Source: Flavimaricola marinus (GTDB taxonomy: Bacteria; Pseudomonadota; Alphaproteobacteria; Rhodobacterales; Rhodobacteraceae). From it: a stretch of DNA of 64,000 bases. The stretch's first letter is position 1; the number at the start of each line of letters is the position of its first letter. A program made the position numbers and the translations under genes. Below the pieces are notes generated by a model. That model worked only from the letters and a program-made list of their open reading frames with translations, searched no databases and was not told the origin of the DNA. The DNA is taken from positions 1-64,000 of the forward strand of contig NZ_FXZK01000002.1 of NCBI RefSeq assembly GCF_900184895.1, read 5' to 3'. This document shows positions 8,627 to 17,900 of this stretch, one piece after another.

Positions 8627-8789
8627 TTGCCCCATCGGTATATTTCAATACCAGACAGCATTCACGAGTGTTGCGTAGTCCAGTATGGGACAACGACGTC
8701 TTGAAGCTCAGGATCGGAATGCTCAGAGCGCAATCTTTGCTTGTTGGTACCTCGGAACTGCTCGGGCGGTAGCCATAGCGGTGGTCCGG

Positions 8790-9869
8790 CTAATCCGAAG
8801 CGCGCTCCAGTGCGTCCACCAGCATCAACATCGTCAGTGCCTGCCCGTAAGGGGCTGGAATGTCGGGAATGTCTTTATAGAACTGTAGTGTATGACCCAT
8901 TGGCGTCCCATCCGAGCAATGTGTGACGATCCCACTGTCGTCGATGCAACCGAGCACGGCTTCGAATGCGTCGTTCGACATCTCTCTGTAGCTTTCATCT
9001 AGTAGGCCAAGTTCGATGGCGCGCGACACTCCGTAGGCGATCCCTGCGGTCGCCGAGCTTTCAATCTGCGCCGTAGGATCGTCGAGCAATGTCCGGAAGA
9101 ACCCACTCTTGCATTGAAGTTTGGCCATTGCTGTTACTTGTGACCGGAGGATTGCCTTCAAGAAGCGCCGTTCGGATCCTCCGAGTTCGGGAACGATGTC
9201 CAGAAGTTCCGGGATGGCGATCGTGGCCCAGCTGTTACCACGTGCCCAGAATGCCTCGGCAAAATTGTGACGGCCTCGAAATGTCCAGCCATGATACCAT
9301 AGCCCGGTTTTCGGATCGGACAGATATCGGGCATGTAGCAGGAATTGAAACACCGCTTCATCAACCCAGTCCTGCCGGTCAAAGCGCACCCCGGCCTTGG
9401 CCAGAAACAGGCAAGTCATGAAGAGCGTATCATCCCAAAGCTCGCCCTCGTTCTGCCGCTCTTTGGTGACATGCTGAAAGCCCCCATCCTCGGTCTTGGT
9501 TAGGCCGTTGCAAAGCCAATCAGCCCAATCCTTGACGAGTTCTTCCCAATCCGGCCGGTCCAAGTGATCGACAAGACAGGCCAGCGCCAACATCGGCGCT
9601 GTCGAGTTGACCTGTCGAGCGGGGAGGCCGCGCGAGATTTGCCAGTCATACCAATCGGCCAGCGCTGCAATCAGGCTGTCGTCCTTCGTGGCCGCCGCGT
9701 GCCGATACAGGCCATAGACACCGACGCCGATTTCCCAATCCCACTCGTCGAATTGCAGTCGAAAGCCACCGTCAGACAGGGCGGCGGTATCGTTGATCCC
9801 GCGAAGGCGTGCCAGTCCGGTTGCCACGTTGCTGAGGTGGGACGAAAGGATGTTCTTGCTGTGGATCAT
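8790..9869 (-). CDS. Glycoside hydrolase family 88/105 (unsaturated uronyl hydrolase type)
   Basis: This protein of about 359 residues has no signal peptide and is an (alpha/alpha)6-barrel enzyme of the YteR/GH105 type. Visible motifs include FDEWDWEIGV near the start, the ELWDDTLFMTCLFLAKAG segment with the likely catalytic Asp near 145, and FWARGNSWATIAIPELLDI. Family members remove the 4,5-unsaturated uronic acid left on oligosaccharides by polysaccharide lyases, acting in the cytosol after import. It is the last gene of the importer operon, and its start overlaps the end of the 837-residue gene by a few bases (ATG at 9869; another two codons upstream). Its presence implies that the imported substrate carries an unsaturated uronic acid end. 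Confidence 0.85.
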   Translation of the reverse strand: MIHSKNILSSHLSNVATGLARLRGINDTAALSDGGFRLQFDEWDWEIGVGVYGLYRHAAATKDDSLIAALADWYDWQISRGLPARQVNSTAPMLALACLVDHLDRPDWEELVKDWADWLCNGLTKTEDGGFQHVTKERQNEGELWDDTLFMTCLFLAKAGVRFDRQDWVDEAVFQFLLHARYLSDPKTGLWYHGWTFRGRHNFAEAFWARGNSWATIAIPELLDIVPELGGSERRFLKAILRSQVTAMAKLQCKSGFFRTLLDDPTAQIESSATAGIAYGVSRAIELGLLDESYREMSNDAFEAVLGCIDDSGIVTHCSDGTPMGHTLQFYKDIPDIPAPYGQALTMLMLVDALERASD

Positions 9870-12379
9870 GTCCATTCCTCCAAAGTCCGCATGACCACGT
9901 CGGGTTGAGCTGCGCTGATCTGCGGCGCGTAGCTCTCAGTGGGAAAGGGCCGGTGGACGCTGTCCACATAGAGCCCGGTTGCGTAGTCGAGCCGCAGTTC
10001 GCCTAGTGTCGGTTCGCGTAGCGTCAGCGAAGGGTCAGGTCCCTCAGTAAGCGTGAGCGATGCGGCTCTGGCGCGCGCAATTAGAGCATCGCAGGTTGCA
10101 CCGGGGGCCAAATCGACCGTGATCAGCGCCCAGCCCGTGGTTTTGCCATAGACCCGATGTTCTATCCCGGCCCCGGGGCCGTCAATTTGAGCCTCGATTG
10201 CGCCGGTTGCTTTCAGCAATACCGCCCCACGCCCGGACCGCAGCACCATCCAGTCTGTGCCGGTGTGTACCTTATCGAACTCTGAGACCGGGGCGTAAGC
10301 GTGGGTGAACGCCAATCGGGGATCGGCCCCGAGTTTGGAGAGTATGAGACAGCGGTTTTCGACCATGCCGACCCGTGGCATAACACCGTTACCCGCCCAG
10401 AATGACGGACGGTTTGACCCCCAGGGATTGTCTTCTCCGGGATGATTGACCCAGACCCGCGCGAAGGGGCTGGCGGCGAACTGCACATCCACAAGATGTT
10501 GCTGATGCCCGGTCGCCCCCGGAGCCGCGTCGATTGCGGCTGAGAGCTGTACATGCGCTGTCTTGTGAAGCGCCAAACGGGCGGCGGCGCCATAGCCTTG
10601 GACGTAGTACGCCGCGATCGCTCTGCCTTCGTGTGGTGCCGCCATTATGTCGAGCCCGAGGGGGGGGCTGTAATCGGTTGCGCAGAATTCGGGCAAAGCG
10701 GCCACTCCTTCCGTGAGCCAACCGCTACCGAAGGCGACGGCTGCAAAGGGCGACAGCTCGGTCAGAGGCCCGGCCCGAAGTTCCTTGTCGTAGGCGCGAC
10801 CCATGGTTCCGGCAGAGACTCCGCCGATGTTGTGTAGGGCGATCATAGTAAAGAGCTGATCGAGAATGTGAGTTGCGCGAGCCTTGGCTTCACCTTCACC
10901 CCAGTGATGCATTGCAAACAGGCCAATGAAATCAATTGGATAATATGCGGCAGAGTTCCATTCAGCCAGTCCATGATCGCTCACGCTGTCATACCAGCGC
11001 GTCATCCGAGCGTCCGCAAGGGCGCGATGTTCAGCCCCGGTCAGGCCGGAGTTTTCGAAGACGTCGTCGGGAAATAGACCCCCTGCGATATATTCGCTGA
11101 CGTGAAAGCACAGCACGTGGTTTTCGCTCCAGAACCACATGGTGTCGTTGCCGGGTTGGTCCATCCAATAGCGGTAGCCGAGAATCGCCTGCTTGATCCG
11201 CTTTTGCCATTCGGTCGGTATCGCGTCGGCATAGGCGCCGTAGGTCCAGAGCAGAGGCACCATCACGAAATCCGAGCAATCACGGCGGCTCTTGATCCCG
11301 TCGAGAGTGTCGTCGAGTGCCTCAAACGCGGCGGTGTCAAGCGGCTCGCCGCTGGCAAGGAGCGCTAACACCCGTCCCATGCGATGTTGTCCATGGTCGA
11401 TGGCATGGCGAAGGGCGATGCGTTTGCGAGCGGACAATTCGGTCGGCAATCGGGTTGGCTTGTTTTTGCGCAGCAGGGCTAAACTGATTGCCCGCTCGAT
11501 CCGCATGGCACCGATGGCGAATTCGAGCTTGAGGGGATGATAACCGTCTCCCAGCGTCTCGAGTCGGCCGAGGTCAATGACTGTCGCCCCTCTGGTCAGC
11601 GTGGTGCTTGCGACAAAGAGCGGTGGTTTGTGGCTGAGGTGGACGGATTGGCCGACACTTGCGCTGATCTGCACATCGCAAGGGCAGGGACTGTCAATCG
11701 ACAGCGACAATGTGTCTGACGCGTCGAACACCACTTTTGAGGGACGGATTGCTCTGGCAATGTCCATCAGCGTGTCAAGCACGGCCGGATCCGCATCGGT
11801 GGGCAGGCCGGCGCGAAGCACGTCTGTGCCTCGCCACGTAAGTTCAACAAAGAAATTCGTATCTCGTTCTGCCATATCCTCGATCAGAAGAACCACGTCG
11901 GAACCTTCAGCTCGCAAAGGGAGTGTGATCTGCGTTTCTTGGGTGGCGTTGCGTGTGTAGGGCTCGTAGGCCGTGATATGTTCGCCATCGACCCAGATAT
12001 GGACCCCACCGCAAGTGGCGAGCTTGAAGCTGGCCTCGCCAGTGCGGCCCGGGAAAAGCCGAGTGGCGGCCCAGCGTTTCAACCGGTGCGGCGTGTGCCA
12101 GAAGCCGGAGAAATCCAGCCGCCTATTGAAGCCGGGCAGATTCAGCGCAGTTTTCTCAAATGGCTCAAGTGTGGGAGTCGGGCGGTTCGCGACATCGTCT
12201 CGGATGGCGATCCGACAGGGCAGGTCGCCCACGTCCACAAATCCGTTGATGAATTTGTAGTCCACGTTGTCTGTGCCACGTGTAACAGCGCCGGGGAAGT
12301 AGCTGGCCTCCAGTGGGCCAAGCGCGAAAGCTGTGACGGTGTCGCCCGGCCGGGTGGAGAAATAAGCGAGTTTAGACAT
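9866..12379 (-). CDS. Large predicted carbohydrate-active protein, possibly lyase-like; function unknown
   Basis: This 837-residue protein has no signal peptide. The first ~230 residues look like a beta-rich carbohydrate-binding region (ATCGGVHIWVDGEHITAYEP). The middle (about 330-590) is helical, with conserved-looking aromatic motifs: MWFWSENHVLCFH and then LAEWNSAAYYPIDFIGLFAM. The last 220 residues are beta-rich. Helical toroid followed by a beta-sandwich is the architecture of several polysaccharide lyase families, whose catalytic Asn/His/Tyr could correspond to SENH and NSAAYY. I do not recognise a named family, so lyase activity is inference. It lies between the HAD fusion gene (8-bp overlap) and the GH105 gene, which would act on a lyase product. 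Confidence 0.7.
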   Translation of the reverse strand: MSKLAYFSTRPGDTVTAFALGPLEASYFPGAVTRGTDNVDYKFINGFVDVGDLPCRIAIRDDVANRPTPTLEPFEKTALNLPGFNRRLDFSGFWHTPHRLKRWAATRLFPGRTGEASFKLATCGGVHIWVDGEHITAYEPYTRNATQETQITLPLRAEGSDVVLLIEDMAERDTNFFVELTWRGTDVLRAGLPTDADPAVLDTLMDIARAIRPSKVVFDASDTLSLSIDSPCPCDVQISASVGQSVHLSHKPPLFVASTTLTRGATVIDLGRLETLGDGYHPLKLEFAIGAMRIERAISLALLRKNKPTRLPTELSARKRIALRHAIDHGQHRMGRVLALLASGEPLDTAAFEALDDTLDGIKSRRDCSDFVMVPLLWTYGAYADAIPTEWQKRIKQAILGYRYWMDQPGNDTMWFWSENHVLCFHVSEYIAGGLFPDDVFENSGLTGAEHRALADARMTRWYDSVSDHGLAEWNSAAYYPIDFIGLFAMHHWGEGEAKARATHILDQLFTMIALHNIGGVSAGTMGRAYDKELRAGPLTELSPFAAVAFGSGWLTEGVAALPEFCATDYSPPLGLDIMAAPHEGRAIAAYYVQGYGAAARLALHKTAHVQLSAAIDAAPGATGHQQHLVDVQFAASPFARVWVNHPGEDNPWGSNRPSFWAGNGVMPRVGMVENRCLILSKLGADPRLAFTHAYAPVSEFDKVHTGTDWMVLRSGRGAVLLKATGAIEAQIDGPGAGIEHRVYGKTTGWALITVDLAPGATCDALIARARAASLTLTEGPDPSLTLREPTLGELRLDYATGLYVDSVHRPFPTESYAPQISAAQPDVVMRTLEEWT

Positions 12380-13604
12380 TAACTACCTCTGGCAAAGCGC
12401 GCTCGAAGGCCTCGATGGCGCCGACCAATTGATCAAGCTTGCCGATCTGGGCGTCGGGGATATCGGATGATATCTCGGGGGTTTGACTGCGCCGTTTTGA
12501 CCAACTGACAAAGAGAGATAGGAGCCCCGCGTCATTGGCGCCCCGGATAGCGCGCTCCAGGTTGTTGCCGACCATTACGACGGTGTTTCGATCAGCGTCC
12601 CGCACGCGGAGCGCGTCGAGTGCTGCGTCGAACATCCGGGCGGACGGCTTTGGCTCTCCGATGTCGTCAGAGGTCACATGGGCCTGCATAAGATCCCAGA
12701 TACCGCACGGCTTGAGCAGATTTTCAAAGGTTGCGCGGCTGCCGTCGGCGACCAGAGCGAGTGGATACCCCATATTGTTCAACCTGTGCACGGCATCCAT
12801 TGCGTGAGGGATTTCCTTCGCCTCGGTCGCGACCTCGGTGCCGGGAATTTTGATCTCTGTCGCTTCGTCTATCAGCGTATCGCCGCAATCGAGTAACACC
12901 GCCGCGAGATGCGGCACTTGCTTCGGCAGGTCTTGCATCAGCATGCTGACCCGCGAGGGGATCCACGCGGCCAGCGCAGCCCAATCGGTCAGCATGACCG
13001 GAGTGTCGTCGCCTGACCGCGAGAAGCAGAAGCGTGGCACGAAGCTATCCCGTTGCATCTTTCGCTGGGCCAGTCGATCCATCAGGGGGGTGATTTGGTA
13101 GGCCTCGGCCTCAAAGAATGGATTGCCGCGATGCACCCCGTCGATGCCAGCCTGAGCACCGCAAAGGGTGCAGAGTTTCGTGCCCGCCAAGGCCGCCATT
13201 GCGATCCCGTCGGCCCAATGGGCGTGTTTGCCCGGCTCAATGTAGAGCACCGGTCTACCGTCGGCGATCCGCGGCAGACCACCTGCGAGGTCCATCGGAA
13301 CGCGTTGACCGTGGAACGAAGCTTCCACGGCGACAACTTGATCAGACGCGTCCAAATGCACCCAGACATGTTCCAGATCATAGAGGTGCCCGATGTCCCA
13401 ATCGTACCAGATCGCGTATTCGGTACACAGCGACGCCTTGGGTGTGATCTCGAATTTCGAACTGGGGGAATGGTCTGGAGTCCGGAACAGAGTATAGCCC
13501 ATGGCCACTGGCGCGTAAGGTTCGGCCACATCCATCCGCAGCAGCGGGCGGTGCCGGTGGGCCAGATCGAAATCGGCACCGCTGCCGTTTTGCAGTTGGA
13601 TCAT
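12372..13604 (-). CDS. Two-domain protein: unknown N-terminal domain plus HAD-like hydrolase
   Basis: This is a 410-residue protein. The C-terminal half (about 225-395) is a haloacid-dehalogenase-like phosphatase with motif I LLDCGDTLIDE, a Lys motif in GEPKPSARMFD and motif IV VMVGNNLERAIRGANDAG. The N-terminal half (about 1-210) is not recognised. It is rich in Trp/His/Tyr (YAIWYDWDIGHLYDLEHVWV, then EPGKHAHWADG) and has CTLCGAQ, suggesting a metal- or sugar-binding unit. The ATG at 13604 overlaps the TGA of the upstream ABC ATPase gene (ATGA), implying translational coupling. A sugar-phosphate phosphatase role would fit the locus but is inferred. Confidence 0.75.
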   Translation of the reverse strand: MIQLQNGSGADFDLAHRHRPLLRMDVAEPYAPVAMGYTLFRTPDHSPSSKFEITPKASLCTEYAIWYDWDIGHLYDLEHVWVHLDASDQVVAVEASFHGQRVPMDLAGGLPRIADGRPVLYIEPGKHAHWADGIAMAALAGTKLCTLCGAQAGIDGVHRGNPFFEAEAYQITPLMDRLAQRKMQRDSFVPRFCFSRSGDDTPVMLTDWAALAAWIPSRVSMLMQDLPKQVPHLAAVLLDCGDTLIDEATEIKIPGTEVATEAKEIPHAMDAVHRLNNMGYPLALVADGSRATFENLLKPCGIWDLMQAHVTSDDIGEPKPSARMFDAALDALRVRDADRNTVVMVGNNLERAIRGANDAGLLSLFVSWSKRRSQTPEISSDIPDAQIGKLDQLVGAIEAFERALPEVVNV

Positions 13605-14623
13605 GTGCCGACCCCCTCGAGCGCCAAGGTTTCGGCATGGTGGCAAGACACTTGTCGCCCGTCGATAGCCCGCTGCGCGGGCCTTTCGATCTTGCACAGA
13701 TCGGTGGCATAGGGGCAGCGCGGATGGAACGCACAGCCAGACGGCGGATTGGTGGCATCGGGGATTTCGCCTTTCAACGCGCCCCGCTTTTCCTGGTTGC
13801 GCTGACGTGGGTCGGGCTGCGGCACCGCGCGCAAAAGCGCCTCGGTATAGGGATGCTTGGGCTGGGCGAATAGCTCGTCGGTCGTTCCCATTTCGACGAT
13901 CCGGCCCAGATACATCACGGCGAGCCTGTCGGAGATATGCTCGACCATGCCGAGGTCATGAGTGATGAATAGATAGGTCAGGTCGAACTTTTCCTGCATG
14001 TCTTGCAGCAGGTTGATGTTCTGTGCGGCCACGGACACGTCCAGCGCCGACACCGCTTCGTCGGCCGCGATGAAGGAGGGGTTGAGAGCCAGTGCCCGGG
14101 CGATGCAGATCCGCTGCCGCTGACCACCGGAAAAGGCATGAGGATAGCGAGCGGCATATTCGGGGCGCAGGCCAACTTCGGATAGCAAAGAGGCGACCCG
14201 CGTCCGGATTTCCTCTTCGCTGTAACCATGCAACTGCATCGGTTCGCCGATCAGCTCCTGCAAAGTCATCCGGGGATTGAGCGACGAATAGGGATCCTGA
14301 AAGATCATCTGCATCTCGCGTCGGAGCGGCCGCATGTGCCGATTATCCAGCTCTGAGAGATCGATGACAGAATTGTCCGCTTGCCGAAACAGAAGCTGCC
14401 CGGAGGTCAGGCTGTAGGCCCGCAGCAGCAGCCGAGCGACGGTGGACTTTCCCGATCCGCTTTCACCCACAAGGCCGAAGGTTTCGCCTTTGCGAATGTC
14501 AAAGCTGACATCCTCGACCGCCCGCAGCACTCTTTCTGGCTTGTGCCATGTCTTTTGTTGAAGAACGAAATGCTTTGTCAGCCCGCGCACCGAGAACAGC
14601 AGGTCATCAGCCATCTGTGTCAT
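13601..14623 (-). CDS. Oligopeptide/oligosaccharide ABC transporter ATP-binding protein (OppF/DppF type)
   Basis: This 340-residue nucleotide-binding subunit has Walker [10 protein letters not shown] near residue 50, signature [16 protein letters not shown] near 155 and Walker [13 protein letters not shown]. It ends with the C-terminal oligopeptide/dipeptide-transporter extension that carries the Cys-rich [20 protein letters not shown] segment of OppD/F proteins, often linked to an Fe-S site. I chose the ATG at 14623, which overlaps the TGA of the upstream gene (ATGA). It would pair with the OppD-type ATPase to drive import by the OppB/OppC-type permeases. Confidence 0.95.
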   Translation of the reverse strand: MTQMADDLLFSVRGLTKHFVLQQKTWHKPERVLRAVEDVSFDIRKGETFGLVGESGSGKSTVARLLLRAYSLTSGQLLFRQADNSVIDLSELDNRHMRPLRREMQMIFQDPYSSLNPRMTLQELIGEPMQLHGYSEEEIRTRVASLLSEVGLRPEYAARYPHAFSGGQRQRICIARALALNPSFIAADEAVSALDVSVAAQNINLLQDMQEKFDLTYLFITHDLGMVEHISDRLAVMYLGRIVEMGTTDELFAQPKHPYTEALLRAVPQPDPRQRNQEKRGALKGEIPDATNPPSGCAFHPRCPYATDLCKIERPAQRAIDGRQVSCHHAETLALEGVGT

Positions 14624-15666
14624 AGGCTTGCCTCCGGCAACTGACCGGCGAAGTGGCAACGGGCCTCTTGCCCATTGTCAAAGCCGCGAAGAGGGGGCCG
14701 CTCTTGGGTGCACAGCGCCGCATCGGCGTGATCGCATCGATTGTGAAACGGACAGCCCGATGGGATGTGATAGGGATCCGGCACAGAGCCTCGGATGGTC
14801 TTCAGGCGCCGCACCTTCTTTTGCCCCAGCCTCGGGATCGATTGCAGCAGCGCCTGTGTGTAGGGATGCTTGGGCGCATAGAAGATATCGTCCACATCGC
14901 CGGTTTCGACGATCTGCCCCAGATACATAACCGCCACCCTGTCGGCGATATCCGCCACAACGCCGAAGTTATGTGTGATAAAGATGATCGCCATGCCAAG
15001 CTCCGCTTGCAGCGACTTGAGCAGTTCGAGGATCTGCGCTTCCGTGGTCACATCAAGAGCTGTTGTCGGCTCGTCCGCGATCAGCAAAGACGGGTCGCAC
15101 GCCAGTGCCAGCGCGATCATCGCTCGCTGCCGCATTCCGCCGGAGAGTTGGTGCGGAAACCGATCCAGCATCAGGTCCGGGTTGGGCAGTTGCACCCGCT
15201 CGAGCAGGTCGCGGGCACGGGCGCGCGCCTCGGCCTTGGTGGATTTGCGGTGCAACATGACAGTGCGCGAGATTTGCGAACCAATCGAATGGACAGGTGA
15301 CAGCGCCGTCATCGGCTCTTGAAAGATCATGCCGATTCGATTGCCGCGCAGCGCCCGAATCTGCCTGTTATCGCGTGACAGCTCATGCAGATCATAGGTC
15401 TGGTCGCCATTGGGATTGAAACGGATGGAACCCTTTGGCCCTTCGATCGCGTTCTTTGCCAATAGCCGCATGATCGCGCGCACGGTGACCGACTTCCCCG
15501 ATCCGCTTTCCCCGACGATCCCGAGCACTTCGCCGGGTCTGACCTTGTAGCTGACGCCATTGACGGCGGTCACGGTGCCCTCGCGCGTCTCAAAGCTCAC
15601 TTTGACATCCTGAAGGTCCAAAAGGACATCCTTGGGCAGCTGCGCGGTATTGGTCTTGGGTGTCAT
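14620..15666 (-). CDS. Oligopeptide/oligosaccharide ABC transporter ATP-binding protein (OppD/DppD type)
   Basis: This 348-residue ATPase has Walker [15 protein letters not shown]-loop MIFQEPMTALSPVHSIG, signature HQLSGGMRQRAMIALALACD, Walker B LLIADEPTTALDVT and the C-terminal GCPFHNRCDHADAALC extension. The ATG at 15666 lies 18 bp after the OppC-type gene. In this family such transporters import oligosaccharides as well as peptides. Linkage to glycoside hydrolases here points to a carbohydrate substrate, which is inference from context. Confidence 0.95.
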   Translation of the reverse strand: MTPKTNTAQLPKDVLLDLQDVKVSFETREGTVTAVNGVSYKVRPGEVLGIVGESGSGKSVTVRAIMRLLAKNAIEGPKGSIRFNPNGDQTYDLHELSRDNRQIRALRGNRIGMIFQEPMTALSPVHSIGSQISRTVMLHRKSTKAEARARARDLLERVQLPNPDLMLDRFPHQLSGGMRQRAMIALALACDPSLLIADEPTTALDVTTEAQILELLKSLQAELGMAIIFITHNFGVVADIADRVAVMYLGQIVETGDVDDIFYAPKHPYTQALLQSIPRLGQKKVRRLKTIRGSVPDPYHIPSGCPFHNRCDHADAALCTQERPPLRGFDNGQEARCHFAGQLPEASL

Positions 15667-15684
15667 TGTGCTCTGCCCGTATTC

Positions 15685-16824
15685 TTAGTGGCCATAGGGA
15701 TCGGCGGCGTCGCGCAGCCCGTCACCAAGGAAGTTGAACGCCAGGACAACGGTCACGACCGCCAGGCCAGGCGTCAGCAGCCAAGGTGCCAGCGAGATAG
15801 AGCGCAGGTTCTGTGCGTCTTGCAGCAGCACGCCCCAGCTGACCACTGGCGGCCGCAGACCCAGCCCAAGAAAGGACAGCGCCGTTTCGCCAAGGATCAT
15901 CTCGGGCACGGCCAGCGTCATTGCGGCGATGATGTAGGAGGTCATGGACGGCAACATGTGCTTGGTAATGACCCTGTATTCCGACGCTCCGGCCAAACGA
16001 GCGGCCATCACGTAATCTTCGGTGCGCAGGCTCAGGAACCTGCCTCGAACGACACGCGCCAGATGCGTCCAGCCGATTAGAGCGAGGATCAGGGTGATGA
16101 GCACATAGACGAACAGCGGATCCCATTCGATCGGCAGGGCCGCCGCCAAGCCCATCCAGAGCGGGATCGTCGGAACGGACCGGATGAATTCCATTAACCG
16201 TTGGATGCTGGAATCGAGAAATCCGCCGTAATAGCCCGAGATCGAGCCAAAGAAGAGCCCGAGGACGAAGGCGAAGAGCACGCCAATCAATCCGGCCGAA
16301 AGAGTGACCCTCGCCCCGTAGACCAGCCGTGAGAACAGATCCCGGCCCAAGCTGTCGGTCCCCAGAAGGTTGACCTTCTGGCGTCGGTCATCCAGCCCGA
16401 AGAGATGCAGATCAGTGCGCCAGATTCCCCAGAACTTATAGTCCTCGCCGCGTACGAAGAACTTGAGCGGGATCGGGTTTTCGCGGTTCTGCACATAGGT
16501 GACCCGCGCCGTGACGGGATCCCGTGTCCGCTCCAGTTCATAGATAAACGGCCTGTGCGGTGCGCCATCGTGCCAAACCCTGACCACCTGCGGCGGCACA
16601 AAGGTTTGCAGCCGCTCGATCGAGGTTGGCGAGTAGGGGGCTACGAACTCGGCGAAAATCGCGACGGTATAGGCAAAGATCAGGAAGACCAGCGATGCCA
16701 GCGCCAGACGGTGCTTGCGAAACCGCCACCAGATAAGCTGCCAGGGCCGGGCCGTGTATAGACCTTCGCCGTCAGCGGCGGCGACCTCGAGAGACAGGTC
16801 TGGGTGATTTGGATCAACGCTCAT
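15685..16824 (-). CDS. ABC transporter permease, OppC/DppC type
   Basis: This 379-residue inner-membrane protein begins with a short cytosolic tail and a membrane segment (LALASLVFLIFAYTVAIFAE). An enlarged periplasmic region of about 110 residues follows, then the BPD_transp_1 core with the EAA-type loop (AARLAGASEYRVITKHMLPS). The periplasmic region between the first two membrane segments is typical of OppC proteins from importers of larger solutes. The ATG at 16824 was chosen because the long upstream extension of the open frame is not permease-like. It starts 8 bp after the OppB-type gene. Confidence 0.93.
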   Translation of the reverse strand: MSVDPNHPDLSLEVAAADGEGLYTARPWQLIWWRFRKHRLALASLVFLIFAYTVAIFAEFVAPYSPTSIERLQTFVPPQVVRVWHDGAPHRPFIYELERTRDPVTARVTYVQNRENPIPLKFFVRGEDYKFWGIWRTDLHLFGLDDRRQKVNLLGTDSLGRDLFSRLVYGARVTLSAGLIGVLFAFVLGLFFGSISGYYGGFLDSSIQRLMEFIRSVPTIPLWMGLAAALPIEWDPLFVYVLITLILALIGWTHLARVVRGRFLSLRTEDYVMAARLAGASEYRVITKHMLPSMTSYIIAAMTLAVPEMILGETALSFLGLGLRPPVVSWGVLLQDAQNLRSISLAPWLLTPGLAVVTVVLAFNFLGDGLRDAADPYGH

Positions 16825-16832
16825 GATGGTCC

Positions 16833-17819
16833 TCACGCATAGCGGATACGCGGATCGGACCACGCCAGCAGGATGTCGGAGATCAGCGTGCCAATGACTG
16901 TGAACACGCTTAGGATCAGGATAAACGAACCGGCGAGATACATGTCCTGCATCTTTAGCGCCTGAAGCAGCAGCGGGCCGGTCGTGGGCAGGTTCAGCAC
17001 CACGGCGGTGATCACATCGCCGGAAAAAAGCGCGGGCAGGGCCCAACCAACGGTCGAGATGAATGGATTGAGCGCGACGCGCACAGGGTAGCGCCAGACC
17101 ACCTGCCGCTCGGACAGGCCCTGGGCATAGGCCGTCTCAACGTAGGGTTTGCCCAACTCGTCCAGCATATTGGCGCGCATGACCCGGATTAGTCCCGCCG
17201 CACCGCCGGTGGCCAGCACGACGATTGGGATCCAGATGTGGCTGAGGATATTGACGAACTTCGCCCATGTCAGCGGTTGTCCTTCGAATTGCGGTGACAT
17301 CAAGCCGCCGACGTCGAGGTTGAGCCAGATGAAGCTGATCCACATCAGGACCAGCGCCAGCAGAAAGTCGGGGATGCCTTTGCCCAGAAACCCGAAGACC
17401 GTGAATAGGTAGTCCAGGAATGAATACTGACGTTGTGCAGAGTAGACGCCGATCGGAATCGCAATGATCCATGTGAATACGAGCGAGAGTGTCGAGAGCA
17501 AGAGGGTCAGTGCCAGCCGGTCCCAGATCAGGTCGGACACCGGGGCGTTCCAGTGAAACGACTGCCCGAAATCGCCGTGGAAAAGTATGTTGCCGATCCA
17601 GCGCCCATACTGCAGCAAGACTGGATCATTCAGCCCCAATTGGGTGCGGATCGCCTCCTCCTGAGCTTCGGTGATGTAATCCCCGCCATTTCGCAATTCC
17701 GCAGCATAGGCCGTGGCATAGTCGCCGGGCGGAAGCTGGATAATCAGGAATGAGATGAACGAGACCACGATGAGGGTCGGAATGGCCCAAAGCGTGCGTC
17801 TCAGGATGAAACTCAGCAT
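16833..17819 (-). CDS. ABC transporter permease, OppB/DppB type
   Basis: This 328-residue permease has the OppB start (MLSFILRRTLWAIPTLIVVSFISFLIIQLPPGD) with its first membrane helix, a periplasmic loop, and then the conserved permease core. The EAA motif is seen in ETAYAQGLSERQVVWRYPVRVALNP. It is the first membrane component after the binding-protein gene, from which it is separated by 81 bp containing a strong hairpin. Confidence 0.94.
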   Translation of the reverse strand: MLSFILRRTLWAIPTLIVVSFISFLIIQLPPGDYATAYAAELRNGGDYITEAQEEAIRTQLGLNDPVLLQYGRWIGNILFHGDFGQSFHWNAPVSDLIWDRLALTLLLSTLSLVFTWIIAIPIGVYSAQRQYSFLDYLFTVFGFLGKGIPDFLLALVLMWISFIWLNLDVGGLMSPQFEGQPLTWAKFVNILSHIWIPIVVLATGGAAGLIRVMRANMLDELGKPYVETAYAQGLSERQVVWRYPVRVALNPFISTVGWALPALFSGDVITAVVLNLPTTGPLLLQALKMQDMYLAGSFILILSVFTVIGTLISDILLAWSDPRIRYA

Positions 17820-17850
17820 CTAACTCTCATGTTTTCTGGGCTGGGCCTGC

Positions 17851-17886
17851 AAAAATGACCTGCGGCAGGCGAGCCCGCCACAGGTC
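17851..17886 (-). terminator. 13-bp stem hairpin plus T-run between binding protein and permease genes
   Basis: On the reverse strand, positions 17886 to 17857 form a 13-bp stem (two G-U pairs allowed) closed by a CTCG tetraloop, followed by ATTTTT at 17856-17851. This has the form of an intrinsic terminator. Because it lies inside an operon, it probably acts as a partial terminator or as a 3' stabiliser, giving more binding-protein mRNA than permease mRNA. Confidence 0.75.
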
Positions 17887-17900
17887 CGGGAGGAAAGCAA

